Shown: piece by piece, positions 11,014 to 23,752 of the stretch
Layout of the letters: each line of letters begins with the position of its first letter
Position numbering within the stretch: the stretch's first letter is position 1
NCBI GenBank assembly: GCA_004154925.1
Contig: QJNS01000238.1
Coordinates: 1 to 64,000, forward strand
Length of the DNA: 64,000 nt
Direction: 5' to 3'
From: Monosporascus cannonballus
Taxonomy: Eukaryota; Ascomycota; Sordariomycetes; Xylariales
Notes under the pieces: model-generated
Databases searched by the model: none
What the model saw: only the letters and a program-made list of their open reading frames with translations
What the model was told of the DNA's origin: nothing
Position numbers and translations under genes: made by a program

Positions 11014-11968
11014 TGAGCAGAGATTAGTTATTGACAAGGACGAGTTTGGAGACGCATCTAGGCGCAGCATGCTAGGAGGCTTCTGAATTTAGTGGAAAAT
11101 ATGATGATGACCATCTGCTGGATGGCTGAAGAAAATTGGCAGTGAGTTAGCTGCCAGGTAATATCTCCTCCCTGACAGTAGCACATTGCACAGTTTCAAT
11201 GAGATTATAACTTCAATAGGAAGTTCTCTGTTAATTTTAACCAAGAGATATGCCTCAATTTAGCTTTAACACCGCTTGACCGAGAAGAAAGGTGCCATGT
11301 TACCCAGAGAAAGTTGATCGGCCCCGTGCAATGTTAAAACGACCAGACGGGCTCGTCAGTTGTTTGAAAGCCCTGAGTAATGCGGAGCGGTTTCGATTAT
11401 GAAAAGCCAACTAAGAAGGCCCGGCCCATAAGCAGAGCCACATAATTACCTTGAGGACCTTAGATATTCTTTCTCTACACTCGTACAATAACGGTTGAGT
11501 TGATCCATGAACAGCGCCCTGAGCTGGACACCCATCTCGGAGTTTACGAGCATGGTCCATAGTCAGGGGTCTAAACCACTCCACCGCGTTCACGGTGGTG
11601 ACCAAAGTATTGTGCAACTCCAAGGCCGATTTACCCATTCGGGATATTTTTGAAAGTGGATGTAATGGTTTCTCCATCCACTTACAGCATTCGTATCTGT
11701 CGGTGATGTCCATATTATAACAGGACTGTGGGGGTACTGTATAAAACTATGACATGATGTCAATAATAATTATGGCTGGGAATATTGGAAGCAATCCGAG
11801 TGGATCGGAGGCTTAACGGTAAAAGTACGTTAGCTTTTTGTGTAATTTATAGATGATTCCAAGTACTTCGTTTATGGTTTATAATGGGCTTATTATTCAT
11901 TCATGAACAAAATCGTCCGATCCATGCCATTCATTTAAAGATCCGGAATATGCACGTCAATCCTCTCA
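11014..11968. other. Unique DNA next to the copia insertion; one doubtful ORF
   Basis: This holds the 3' flank of the monooxygenase gene and DNA up to the target duplication of the copia element. Apart from the ORF at 11411-11713 on the minus strand nothing is supported. The composition becomes richer in AT towards the element. Confidence 0.5.
11411..11713 (-). pseudogene. Possible remnant of an unrecognised gene
   Basis: A 100-codon frame starts at ATG 11713. Its first 55 or so residues look protein-like (for example TVNAVEWFRPLTMDHARKL). Near 11545 the more natural reading passes to another frame, giving MGVQLRALFMDQLNRYC. A GTAAGT lies 28 bases after the ATG. This fits either a frameshifted relic or a gene with unrecognised introns. 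I do not recognise a family, and chance is not excluded. Confidence 0.25.
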
Positions 11969-11973
11969 AATAT

Positions 11974-12215
11974 TGTCACACCCAGCTGAAGTCGATCAAA
12001 CAGCTAGGCCTTGGCTTAGTTTGATCACCTACTGAAACAAGGCTATTTTATGCACCCCCGGTATCTTTTCTTCTTAGTTATAGCTATATTTACGTATATA
12101 AAAGGAAGGTTCGTTACCCTCACCCTTTAGTTAGGACCTTCCAGAGGTTATATAACCTTTAATACATCTTTTTTTTTAGTTATATATGCTTTTATGTATG
12201 ATATAAGATCTTATA
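11974..12215 (+). repeat. Copia 5' LTR
   Basis: 242 bp, direct repeat of 31709-31949, beginning TGTCA. The end reads TCTTATA here and TCTCATA in the 3' copy, consistent with an original ...CACA end altered by RIP. A TATA box (GTATATAAAAGG) lies at about 12,096-12,107. Confidence 0.92.
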
Positions 12216-12229
12216 GTTATGAGCCCGGT
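12216..12229 (+). promoter_or_regulatory. Copia primer-binding site (half initiator Met-tRNA type)
   Basis: Immediately inside the 5' LTR the sequence TTATGAGCCCGG can pair with the anticodon stem-loop of an initiator Met-tRNA. Copia-type elements are known to prime from a half tRNA in this way. The assignment to initiator Met is inferred from complementarity. Confidence 0.65.
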
Positions 12230-12646
12230 CCGCATTTTTTTTAGCCGCGCTTTGATATATTTATTATATACGTTTTATTGAAATTATACCGAACCTCGTT
12301 ATTGTTTTTGCGGTATATTTATTGTTCCGTTACAAAGGATATTTATCGTTTAGTTATTACGCTTTTAGTTATTTTAGCCTATTTATTCTTTGTATTATTT
12401 TTAAAATTATAGTTGCCTAGATAATAAACTTTAACGAGTTTTTTTTAAGACGTGCTTTTAGGTATTTACTTAGGAAGAGAACTTTTAAAGAATATACTAT
12501 TTTCGAATTTTACGTTAATACGAAAACTGGTATGTTATGGGCATATATTAATTTTAATATGGCCTAAATATTATTTTTGTTAACGATACTGATTTTTCTT
12601 AAACTTTATTATTTTTAAAATGGAATAATTAATAAATATACCTTAA
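12230..12646 (+). other. Copia 5' untranslated region before chromovirus 1
   Basis: AT-rich RIP-mutated DNA between the copia primer site and the first nested insertion. No coding frame is recognisable, and the copia gag appears only after the insertion (from 19304). Confidence 0.6.
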
Positions 12647-12651
12647 ATAGG

Positions 12652-13020
12652 TGTGACGGCTAAGCTAATTAACCAACTATTAAACCTAAGTCGACGGGTT
12701 TATGTTAGCAGAAGTATCGTGGGAATCTGAGCAATAAATACAGTAACTTGTTACGTCTTATAATACCAAAGGTATTTTAAATAACGAATTGTTATTACAA
12801 ATTAAAGCTATTTAAATTATGGAAGTAATAAGCGTATATATTTTTATAAATTAATTAAATCGTTTTTAAATTTTAACTTTATTAGAGATCTAATACCATT
12901 GGATTCGGTTAATTCTGTATAGATTTATTTAGATCTTGATGCCAAAAGAGATCCAAATTACGTAATTATTTTTTGTGGGTCCGACCGTTTTCGTGGCCGA
13001 TCTTGGGTTAGGTCGTAATA
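12652..13020 (-). repeat. Chromovirus 1 LTR, left (3' in coding sense)
   Basis: 369 bp, starts TGTGACGGC, ends GTCGTAATA (RIP form of ...TAACA seen in its partner). The first 190 bp are shared with the other chromovirus LTRs; the rest is copy-specific. Confidence 0.93.
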
Positions 13021-13088
13021 CGATTTCTTTTTTCCTAGGATTTTTGCCCTTAAAAATTTTCCTTCCTGGTAAGTTATTTTCTTTTACT

Positions 13089-13690
13089 ATAACAGGTCGT
13101 ATTATTAACCGTAAGTTTTGTAATTGTCCTAATTAGAAAAAAAAACTTAGATTTCTTAGTTGCTTATATTATCAAATTTGGTTTTGAAATTATGCTATAT
13201 ACGCTTTATTTCGAAAATAATACAAAATATTAAATAATTAAAGAAATTCGTCGTTATAACGAATATATTAAGAACTGTCGTCGTTGCGATAGTTTTGGCG
13301 TCCTAATCGATTTTTTGCGTCGTATTAGGAAGGAAAAAATCGTTTAGATTGCGAAAAAACTGTTATTAAAAAGATGCTTTTACGCTTTCAGCAGGAATTG
13401 AAAAAGGATTTAGTACGTAAATAGCGTAATATCGATAAGATTATTAATTGCCTTTTTTATTTTTATCGTTAAATTTTTTTTTTACGTTAAAGGAATTAAA
13501 ATTATTAATTGCGGATTTTAATTAATAAATAAGCTGGATAAGCAAAAACGTACGGAGGCCGAAATTCCGTTTTCCGTACCATCCTTTGTTTCCTTTAATT
13601 GGTTTATTTTTAATAACCTTAATTAGGGGGTTTTCCTTAATAATTCCGTCGTCGTTAATAAAAGTTTTTTAACAGATGCTAAGCGCCAAT
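13089..13690 (+). pseudogene. Chromovirus 1 antisense gene, Zn2Cys6-like, decayed
   Basis: Homologous to the better copy in chromovirus 2. After a frame change near an A-run at 13,136-13,145, the frame shows FGFEIMLYTLYF, then IRRYNEYIKNCRRCD. The six cluster positions are spaced 2-6-8-2-6, and five of the six are Tyr (TGT to TAT RIP changes). The likely start is ATA at 13089, a possible RIP form of ATG. The stop lies just before the opposite-strand gag-pol end. Not functional in this state. Confidence 0.6.
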
Positions 13691-16600
13691 AAGGTTTTTG
13701 GCGGGCTTTTAGGTATTTTCGGAATTTAGGTGCTTTTTCTATTTGATCAAGTATTAAATAAATCCGTTTTGTTTCCGTATATCGAATATTTTCTTTATTT
13801 CGTATATTCGTTCGTTTTTTACTTCCATATTATCTTATACCGTATATACCTTAATAATATTTGTTATTAACTTAAGTAAAAAAATATGAAAAATTAGATG
13901 GAATTTGATTTTTGGTAAAAGTTTTAATTAATAATTATTTTTTAAGATTTGTTTTGGCGATTTTGTATGGATTAATATATTTAAAATCGAATTTTTTATT
14001 AAATTATTTTGTTTAAATATTTTTTGTAACGAAAAAATCTATTTTTCCCTTTTGGAAAATTAATCCTTTTAATTTTTTTAGTTATAATATTCGTTTATTT
14101 AATTTCGTATAAATTTTAATTTTATTTTTATTTCCTAATATAATTATTATCATTATTTTAACGTAAGAATTACTTTAATATTAATTAGACTTTTGTTACG
14201 TATTTTTTTATAAACTTTTAAAATAAAACCAAAATTTACGTTCGTAAATATTATTTTAATATTTTCGTAATAACTGGTATTATAAGTTAATTAAGTAATC
14301 GGTAACTGTTTAACTTAATTATTTTATTCGTAATTAATGTAATATCGTAAATAAACTTTTAAAATTTGATTTATTTATTTTGTTTATCCGTTTGTTTATA
14401 GTTTAAATGCGTTGGATAATTTGTAATTTAGGCCGATTTGTGCCATTAGGCCTTGCTAAAATTTAGATGCGAATATCGATTTTTTGTTTAATATGATTTT
14501 TATTAGTAATCCGTATATGTTAAAAATGTATTTAAAAAAAAATGTATACCAGTTATTCGGCGTTTGTGTCCTTATAATATGGTAAAAAATAAAAAAATTT
14601 CGTAAGTCGATCGACGATTACGAAAATGTTATCGTAATATATTCCTGTAGTTAAATGTTTTAATATAGGAAAATTAGTAATAAAGTCGAATATAATTAAA
14701 TATTATGGTTGTTTTACGATTGGTAATAATTATAATTTTCCGTATGGTTTGTGTCGTCGAATCTTTACTTTAACGCAAATATTATATTGCCGTATAATGT
14801 TTTATACCGTTAATTTTATTTTAGGAAAGTAATATGTACGTTAAAACCGCTTTAAGGTTTTATGGATCTTTAGATATTTATATAATTAATGTTCGTATAT
14901 TTTTTATACTAAATTTTTTAAATATTTTTTTAGAATTTATATTTTATTTATTTTTTGGTTTTCTGGAAAATTATCGTTATACTGCTAAATTCTCTGATAT
15001 ATATCGAAAGGTATTACCCGAATCGTCGTAATTTATCGTAAGCGTATATATCTTTTTATAATAATATTAAAAATTATATAATTAATTTTAATTAATTTTT
15101 TTAAGGTTTAATCGTTTATTTAAAATATTTGTTTTGCCGTTCTTTAAATTTTTCTTATCAATAATAACGAAATTGAAATTCGTTAATTTTTCCGCGTAAC
15201 GAAATTATTATCTTATAAGTTCCCTGGTTATAGTAAATCGGGTAAAATTTTGATAATCTATATAAACCTTAATCTGGTATAAGCTTTCCTTTAAGAAATA
15301 CCTGAATTTTCGAAATGCCATAATAATAGCCATAAATTCCTTATCTGGAAGACCGTAATTAAATTCGGGTTTTTTTAATTTATACGAAAAAAATGCAATA
15401 AGGTATAATTTGCTTTAATTATTTCGTTATCCGATTATTACGCCTAATACGTAATCCGAAATATTGGTTTTTAATTTAACGGGACGGTTTAAATCGTATA
15501 TAATTAATACTAGTTTGCTAATAATCATATTCTTAATATCTTAAAATACTTTTTCCGTATTTGGTATTTATTTAAACTTTTTTTTTCGTAAGATTTGTTA
15601 AAGGTATAATTATTCTGCTAAAATTTCGAATAAATTTCCTGTAATAATTAACGAATTTAAAAAATGCTTATACCTTTTTGACCGTATTTGGTATTTACTA
15701 TTTTATAACTGCAACGATTTTCTTAAGGTCCATCCTAATATATCCTGGGGTAATAATATGTCCCAGATATTTTATTTCCTATATATAAAACTAACTCTTT
15801 TTTGCATTAATAAACAATTTTACGTTTTATAAAGCTTGAAAAACCTTATGAACGTATTTTACGTATGTTTTTTTTATTTCCGAAAAATAAGAATATCGTC
15901 GAGATAGCAAACGACGAAAATATTAAGGTATTTTCGTAATACGTAATTAATTATTCGCTAAAAGGTTATTAATACGTTTATAAATCTTATTAATATAACC
16001 AAATATTTAAATAATTCGTACTTTATTTTAAAGGTTATTTTTTATTCGTATTTTTTTTATTTTAATAAAGTTGTATTTATTTTTAAAATCGAATATTATA
16101 AATTATTTCGTTTTATAAAATCAGTTTTTTATTTCCGTAATTAAGGATAATAGTATTCGATTTTTAATAATAATATCGTTTAATTATCGGTAATTAACTA
16201 TAAGTCGTAATTTTTTATTTTTTTTAAATACGAAAAATATAGGGTATTTTGCTAGTAATTTCGAAGGTCGAATCCATCCTTTTTATAGCTAATTTTCCAG
16301 GTATTCTTTGAAAATACGTCATTCGTTTTTATTAAGGTTATAAATAAGGTAAAACTTTGTTAAAGATTCTTTTTTAAAAATTATCTTATGATCCTATTCG
16401 CTATATTTTGATAATTTCGTATCGAGCCTTTTTCTAAAAAGCTACTTATATTTATAGTATTATAATAACATATTAAATAAATTTTTTAATTCTTTAAATT
16501 ATTGTTCTTATTGTTCCAGATCGTTATTTAATTACTTAAATTTTGCTTTAATAATAATAATAATACGTCGTATTTTTCTTTAATGCCTATATTCGTTATT

Positions 16601-18880
16601 ATTATCGATCAAATATTAACATCTTAATTTTTTCTTTTTTTATTTGTTAATAAGGAATAAAATAAATTTTATTTGGCTAATTTCGCCGTTAATTAAAATT
16701 CCGTATTAACGTATCTATGGTAATCTTAAGATTATATCGTAATTCCCGAATAGAACGATATCGAAATTAACCGTTTGGTATCGTCCTTAAATAGAAATCT
16801 TAAAATAATTAATTTTGCGTATAATTTTTCTGTTATTGTAAACGAATTCCTAATTTTCGGTATTCGTTACTATATAAGGTTTTAATTTATATCTTTATGG
16901 CAATTTGAACTTATTAACTATATCCGGTATAATGTAATTTCCGCCCAAAATTCCGTAATTTACTATTATGGTATACCAATACGTTCCGATTCATATATTT
17001 AAAGCAATAAGGTTGTTAACGTTTTTTATTATTACGTTTAAAGCTTTTTTTAAAAATTTCTTTTAATTCCTTTAAATTTTGTTATCTTACGGCTTTTTTA
17101 TAAGTAACCTTTTTTTTAACTTTTATTCAAATTAGTTAAGTTTTGCTTATATTTTTTTATTTAACGCGTTAAGCTGTTATATTTATCGTTGTTATCGGCA
17201 TACTGTTCCTTCGAACTATATTAATTATTCTTAATTTTCTTGCATTTTCTTTATCGAATACATTATTTTTTTATATTTGCAATTATATCTTATTATATGT
17301 TGTTATGGTTATTATTCCAGAGATGTCTTATGAATTAACGTATTTTTTTATAACCTTTTTTTCGTAAAAATATGTAATAAATACTAATTAAAAATAAAGG
17401 TTCGTAATAATTTTTTAACAGTACTTTTTTACCGTACGTTAGATTAATTCTTTTTCCGTTTGGTAATTATATTATCCATAGTAACAAAAGGGGTTTTTTT
17501 ACGGATATTATTTTTTTTCGAGTTAATTTTTTATTTCGGCCAGTTATTGGATATTTTCTAGGGTTATGGTTCGAAACTGTTAATATTATTATTTGTCGTT
17601 CTTGTTATGCCCGGTTCGATTTGGAAAATCGAATCCCTTATAGTATATACGGGTAATTCGTACGTAAATATATTATTTCCATTTTTCGTAATCGGGGTAT
17701 TTTCGTCGTCGACAGTATATAACATATATTCTGCCATATCGATTAGGTATTCCGGGATAAACTTTTTTTGTTTAACTTTAGTATTCGCGTAATTATCCTT
17801 ATAATGCCTTTTGTTATGCTTACGTTATTTGTTAAACTAGCTTTTTGGCTTTTCGCATTTTTCGTTAAATTTTTTATCGTAATGGTTTTTATTGGACTTT
17901 TTGCTTAAAACCTAATACGTATTTAGCTTAGATTATGTTAATAGCTTTATTATCGTTTCCTTGGTTATTCCTAGACTATCTTTCCGGTATAGGGGTCCAA
18001 TTATTTTGTCGTAGTTTTTTGAGTTTTTTATATTTATAGACCTTATATCCTATTTTACCACAATTAAAGCATTTAATCTGGTTTTAATTTTATCTGTAGG
18101 TAACGCCGAATTCTATATGTCCTGACGCCGTTCTATAAGAAATAAGGGGTACGTTTCGTTTTTTCCCTTAGTTAAACTTATATTCCGAACGTAAGGCATA
18201 TTATCCTTTTTTTTCCTGTCGTTTTTTAAACTGTCGATTGTTAATTTTAATTATTTTTGCAATTTACCGTTCCAGAGTAATTAATTGTTCGATCCGAATA
18301 ATTTTATCTTTTGTATCGTCCTTTAATCCTTTATAAAATATGTCGATAAAAATATCGGTTTCGTTATTTCTTTATCCTGCCTTAGCCGCAAAACTTTTAA
18401 AGGTTACGGCGTACTTGGACGCAGGTTTTTTCTGTCGGAATTATAGGAATTATTAAACCGTTAATCATTTTTTATTCGGATTACCGAAATTATCGCGTAC
18501 TTTGTTTTCAAAATTAGTATAAATCGAAAAAATTTCGTTAATAAAATCCTTTTTATTTGCTTTTCCTATTTTTAAGAAATTTTTTATAATGGGTTTAAAC
18601 TAATTAACCGCATTTTTTATTAGGTATATTCTCATTATTAGGACCATATCCGCTGAGTCGCTAAGATTTAAGAAGCGAAAATAAATTCGTACCTAAATCA
18701 AAAAAGTTTAAAGGTTATTTTTTCCATTATAGGGTTTTAGTTTTTTCGGCTTTATACGAACGAAAAAGGATTAGGCAAACGTAGCCCTAAATTGTCGAAC
18801 TTTTTTCTCCAGCTCCCAAATTCGAACCTAAAGCTATTAAATAGGGATTTCCTAAATGCTAATCGACATTTTAACAATAT
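13656..18880 (-). pseudogene. Chromovirus 1 gag-pol, RIP-inactivated
   Basis: Boundaries are approximate. Reading the minus strand: zinc-knuckle residue pattern KCFNCGKIGYKVYKY near 18,060 (His and last Cys now Tyr), RNase H segment with GLPDKEFMAIIMAFRKF near 15,330-15,420, and a C-terminal chromodomain at 13,700-13,805 recognisable by YLIK, ENT and KPAKNL. Many in-frame stops. A plus-strand ORF at 17607-17792 is the antisense shadow of the gag region. Confidence 0.85.
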
Positions 18881-18929
18881 TAAATATTACTTAAAGTTTA
18901 ACGATATTATTAAACAAAAACTTATAACG

Positions 18930-19298
18930 TATAATAGCTAAATTAATTAACCAATTATTAAACCTAAATTAATAAGTTTATGTTAGCAGGAATATCGTAA
19001 GAATCTAAGCAATAAATATAATAACTTGTTACGTTTCGTAATACCAAAGATATTTTAGGTAACGAATTATTATTACAAACTAAAATTATCTAAATTATGG
19101 AAGTAATAAGCGTATATATTTTCATAAGTTAATTAAATCGTCCTTAAATCTTGACGTTATTAGAGATCTAATGCCATTAGATTCGGTTAATTCTATATGG
19201 ATTTATTTAGATCTTGATGTTAAGAAAGATCCAAATTACGTATCTCTTTTTTGTGGGTCCGACCGTTTTCGTGGCCGATCTTGGGTTGGGTCGTAACA
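18930..19298 (-). repeat. Chromovirus 1 LTR, right (5' in coding sense)
   Basis: 369 bp, same length as the left LTR. It starts TATAATAGC, a G-to-A RIP form of TGTGACGGC, and ends in intact TCGTAACA. Confidence 0.93.
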
Positions 19299-19303
19299 AT
19301 AGG

Positions 19304-22300
19304 TTAAATTATTCGAAGTTCGAAAAGGCCTTAAAGATATATAATAAAAAACAATTTTTATATATCGTTTAAAAAAGGTATTTGTTAAAATTAATACGTT
19401 CCTGAATTAATCCGTTTATTTTAATTATTATTAGATATATTGGAAAAAGGTTACGTTTCGAAAAAGGTTAATTACATTAAAAAATAAATTTAAGTTTAAT
19501 AATAACGTTCAAATTTACGAGGTCGACGTTCGATATAAGTAAACGTTAAAACTTAATAAAATCCAGATATATATTTGGTTATTTACGTATTAGAAAATAT
19601 ATATTGAAAATGCGAAATTTTAAATACCAGCTGTTGTAAGTTATTACGGTTATTTTAACCTTTTCAAGGCTATTAATATTTATTTACTCGATTTTTTTAT
19701 TACCTAAAGAGCTAAGGTAAAAAAAGCTATATTCGAAAGTAAGGATTTTGTTAAATTTTTATCCGTATAAAAATTCGTAAAACGGTTCCGAAACTATATA
19801 AAATTACGGAAGGCTTAGGGCGTTACCGCAAAATAATTGTTGCGAAAAGCGTTCGGCGTTATCTTAAATAAAGAAATTCCTGATTAGATAGGTACACCTT
19901 TAGATAACCGAAATAATAATAACCGGAATAATAATAGCCGAAATAACGGCGGCGGTAATAACAATAACCGTCTTACGCTAAAATATTACTGTGGAAGAAA
20001 ACATTTTTTTAAGGAGTGCCCTTATATTAACGAAAGCGTTAAACCTAATAGGTGGAACCAAATTTCTAAAATTAGGAAAAAAATAAATAAACATATTTCG
20101 AAGGTTCCTTCTAGGAAGAAAAAAAATTTGAACGTTTGTAAAAGGAAAATATGCCATAAGTTCCTTAGTTAACTTTAACGTTTTTCGTAGCAAAATTTCT
20201 TATAAGCCTATAGGTTAACGGTATTATTACCGGATATAGCTTAAAAAGATTTACTTTACTGGATATCTGTTCCGATTTTTATGTAAAAAATCGTAAGGTT
20301 AATTTTCTTAATTTATATTTACCGAAAATTAACGGAAAACCTTTAGCCGGAGAAAAATATGTCGATATTATAAGCGAAAGTATACGAAAAATTACGCTTA
20401 TTATATCGTTAAAAAATTTAATATTTTTTTCTGAAAAACTATTTATATGTACTTAAAATGTATATTAACTTAATTTTGTATAAATTGTTTTAGTAAGCTG
20501 GAATTTATTAAAATTATAAGACTAACGTTATATATTATGAAGCGTTAAAAAAGAAAATAACAAAAATTAATTAAATTGAACGTTAATCCATTATATATTA
20601 TATTAAAATAATACCGGAAAACGATAATAATAATATTATTCTAACAATTTTTGTAATAATTAAAAAGTTTATTAATATTATTCCGGAAAACCAAAATAAC
20701 TTAAAGGATAAAATTATCTTCGAAAGCGAAAATAAAGATTTCGTTCCGAAGCCTTTAATTTAGGAATTCCTGCTTTCCAAGTTAATCTTATAGCAAAAGT
20801 TTTATGGTAATAATTTTAGGCTTTTTTTGAAGCCCTTAAAAAACGTTACGTTATAGCACCAAAGATTTGTATATCTAGGCTTACGTACTTTCGAAAAAGT
20901 GGTGCAAATAATTACCGGAACGAAAAACCATTTACTTTTAATAATTTAGTATTAGGATTATTAGGTTACTAAAGTGCGGAAAAAGATATTACGACGGTAG
21001 CCGGCTAGAGAAAGCAAACTTTTTAATACGATATACGTTAATCTTTTCGAATTTAATGACGCTTTTAACGGACGTACGAAAACGCTAATTATTATTTATT
21101 TAATTATCAGGGTTAAAATTAGCTATATCTTAAAGCGAAAAAAAAATATTTTAACCGCCTTAATAAACGCAGTAATTTTTCTTAAAAGATAATTCCATAT
21201 TAAGGCTAAAACGATCGTATTAAACGGGGAAATTTTCTTTGGAAATAAGTTTCGAAAATAGTTTTTTAATATAGGTATATTTTATAAGTTTTCGCCTTTA
21301 TATACTAAGAACCCCGTAAGTATTTAAGAACGTGCCGGGGGCGTAATTATTACGAAAACGCGTTAGTTAATTATTAACAGTAACCTTTTTTTCGAGTTAT
21401 GGCCGGAAATAATGGAAATAACCATATATATTATTAATTGCATACCTATTTATATCTTAAGTTAAAAAACCCTTATTTAAGTCCTTAACGAATGATTAGG
21501 TAAAAGGAATAATATACCTATTCTCGAAAAAGGTTTAAAAGCGAACGTAATAAATATTGTACTTTTCGGATTAAAGGTTTATGCGTTTACGGAAGCAACT
21601 TATCGGGACGTAAAGCGTTTAAAGAAGATAAATCCTAAGGCGTATATTGGGCATCTTATGAGATACGTAGTTAATTACATATATCGGGTATGGACTTTTT
21701 CGCAATAACGTATTATTACCGTTAAAAATGTTATTTTTAACGAAACAAAATTATATTAAGGCAAATAGAAGAAAGTTTCGTTCGAAATCGCCAAATTGAA
21801 TAACCAGATTAATAATATTTTTATTCCACCTATAACAATAACCTTTTTAAGGACATTTAAAATTATTTTTTTAATAATAATCCCTTAAAAATGAATATGG
21901 TTAAAGGGATAAATAAATCGGCAAAACAAAACGAACTTAAAAAAGTTATTTATAATATTATCGTAATAATCACGGACTTTTCTAATTAGGAAGTTTTATA
22001 GGAAATTAAGAGGATAAAGGTTAATAAAGCTTATAATTCGTATTTTAACGAAGATTTTTTTAATTCAGCAATTAATAATAATTCTGAAAAAAAACCCCAG
22101 TCGTATCCTTAATAAAACGGACGATTCGAAATATAAGGTTGTATAGTTTTATTTACTTATACCAGAAATTATTCCGGCCCTTAAAAACCTAAATTATTAA
22201 TAACTTAACGTACTACCGCCGAATAAAACTTAAAATATATTATCAGGTCCTTTTTAACTATGGCAACGCCGTATGGAGCTAAATTTTCTAAATCTAATAA

Positions 22301-23296
22301 TTATTATTAATTTTAAAACGCGAAACGAAAAAAAGAAAAAATTATTTTCGGCTAATATAAATCTCAAATTAAAATTCGAAAAACGTAATACGTATCTAAC
22401 CGTTTTTAATATCATTTTTTCGACCGCAATTAAGCATAATCGCCTATATCGTATTAGCTTTTTCGTTGCCCCTAAGAATTGGCAGGAAGTTATGTAGCAG
22501 AAGTACGCCGAAAATTAAAAAATGGTTATGTAAAAAAATGAGATTAGATATATCGGGTAAAGTAATTAATTACCGTTACCTTATTACAAAAGGCGATTTA
22601 GGACATAAATCCTAACGGTATTTTTTCGTTAATATAAATATTTATATATAAATTTAATAAATATAAGGTACTTTAAAAGTTTAAGATTAAGATAATTATC
22701 CGTAACGACTTTTAGCCCTGTAAGGACTTTAATGCTTATATTTTTATATTAATAAGTAGGTTTTTCCATATGCTTGTGGTTATTATAGCCCGATTTAACC
22801 TTAAGCTTTGTTAGCTTAACGCCGTTAACGCATTTTTACATAACGACCTCGATAAGCTAATGTATGTACGTTTCTTATAAGGATTTACACGCCCGGGTTT
22901 CTGTTTAAAGCTCCAAAAGGCCCTGTACAGCTTAAGGCAATTACTGTTTCTATGGTAACGGGATCTGACGACAGGACTAAAGGAACTGGGATTAAAATCC
23001 GTTCCGAATAACTCATATATTATAATTAATAATTAATTAACGTTATTTTTTTACGTTAACGATATAGCTATAATATATAGGATTCGCGATATAAGGTGCG
23101 TTGCAAAATTCCTTACGAAATTAATATAATACTTTTATATTAAGGATTTAAGGGATTTATAATAATTTCTTAAAATACGTATTTTGCGAAATTGCGTAAT
23201 TAAGAAATTATAGTTATTATAGAATACTTATTGGGAAAAACTATATATATACTTTAAATTATTTAAGCTCGGGAAACGTTATTTTAAGGTCCTTAA
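19304..23296 (+). pseudogene. Copia gag-integrase-RT portion, RIP-inactivated
   Basis: This is the second copia block, between the two nested chromoviruses. A gag zinc knuckle reads YYCGRKHFFKECP at about 19,988-20,027. The integrase C-terminal half is clear at about 21,270-21,780: a PLYTKNPVS segment, ERAGGVIITKT, FELWPEI and NPKAYIGHL. RT is clear at about 22,780-23,090 with RFNLKLCQLNAVNAFLHNDL, KLQKALYSLRQ and YVNDIAIIY, where the catalytic YVDD Asp is now Asn. RIP stops are frequent. The frame is cut at 23296 by chromovirus 2. Confidence 0.88.
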
Positions 23297-23672
23297 TGTG
23301 ACGAGCTAGGAGGTTTAACCAACTATTAAACCTTAGTCGTACGGGTTTATGTTGGCAGGAGTATTATGGAAATCTAAGTAATAGATATAATAACGTATTA
23401 CGTCTCGTAATACCAAAGGTGCCTTGGGTAACGAATTGTTATTGCAAACTAAAGTTATTTAAATTATAGAAATAATAAGCGTATATATTTTTCTTTCTTT
23501 TGTTTTAATTATTTATGATTACGTAAGCGGTAATGATTATGATTATTTGGGATTATTTCTAATTACTGATAATTACCGGCTTGGCAGTGATTACCGTTAC
23601 GTAACTCGAAAGGTAGCCCGTGTGATCTTTGTTTAATTGTTTTTTGAGGCCAGAGCTTATTGGGTCGTAATA
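23297..23672 (-). repeat. Chromovirus 2 LTR, left (3' in coding sense)
   Basis: 376 bp, starts TGTGACGAGC, ends GTCGTAATA. The copy-specific half has irregular GATTAC/GTAATC repeats at about 23,510-23,600. Confidence 0.92.
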
Positions 23673-23752
23673 CGATTTCCCTTTTCCCCAAATCTTGCCC
23701 TTAAGATTTTTTTTCTTTTTGCTTAGTAAGTAACTTTTTTTTGTTTTTAATT

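Larger units (their letters stand above)
12652..19298 (-). mobile_element. Ty3/gypsy chromovirus copy 1 (nested in copia)
   Basis: 6647 bp with two 369-bp LTRs and target duplication ATAGG at 12647-12651 and 19299-19303. Coding runs on the minus strand: gag with a decayed zinc knuckle near 18,060, protease and RT near 16,000-17,000, RNase H near 15,300-15,480, integrase, and a chromodomain at about 13,700-13,805. An extra plus-strand gene lies between the chromodomain end and the left LTR. RIP stops are throughout. Confidence 0.93.

Noticed and set aside
17607..17792. Recurrent 60-residue hydrophobic frame in four chromoviruses (also 28724, 45537, and 50706 on minus)
   Set aside because: It is the antisense of a gag segment next to the zinc knuckle, and its conservation comes from gag.
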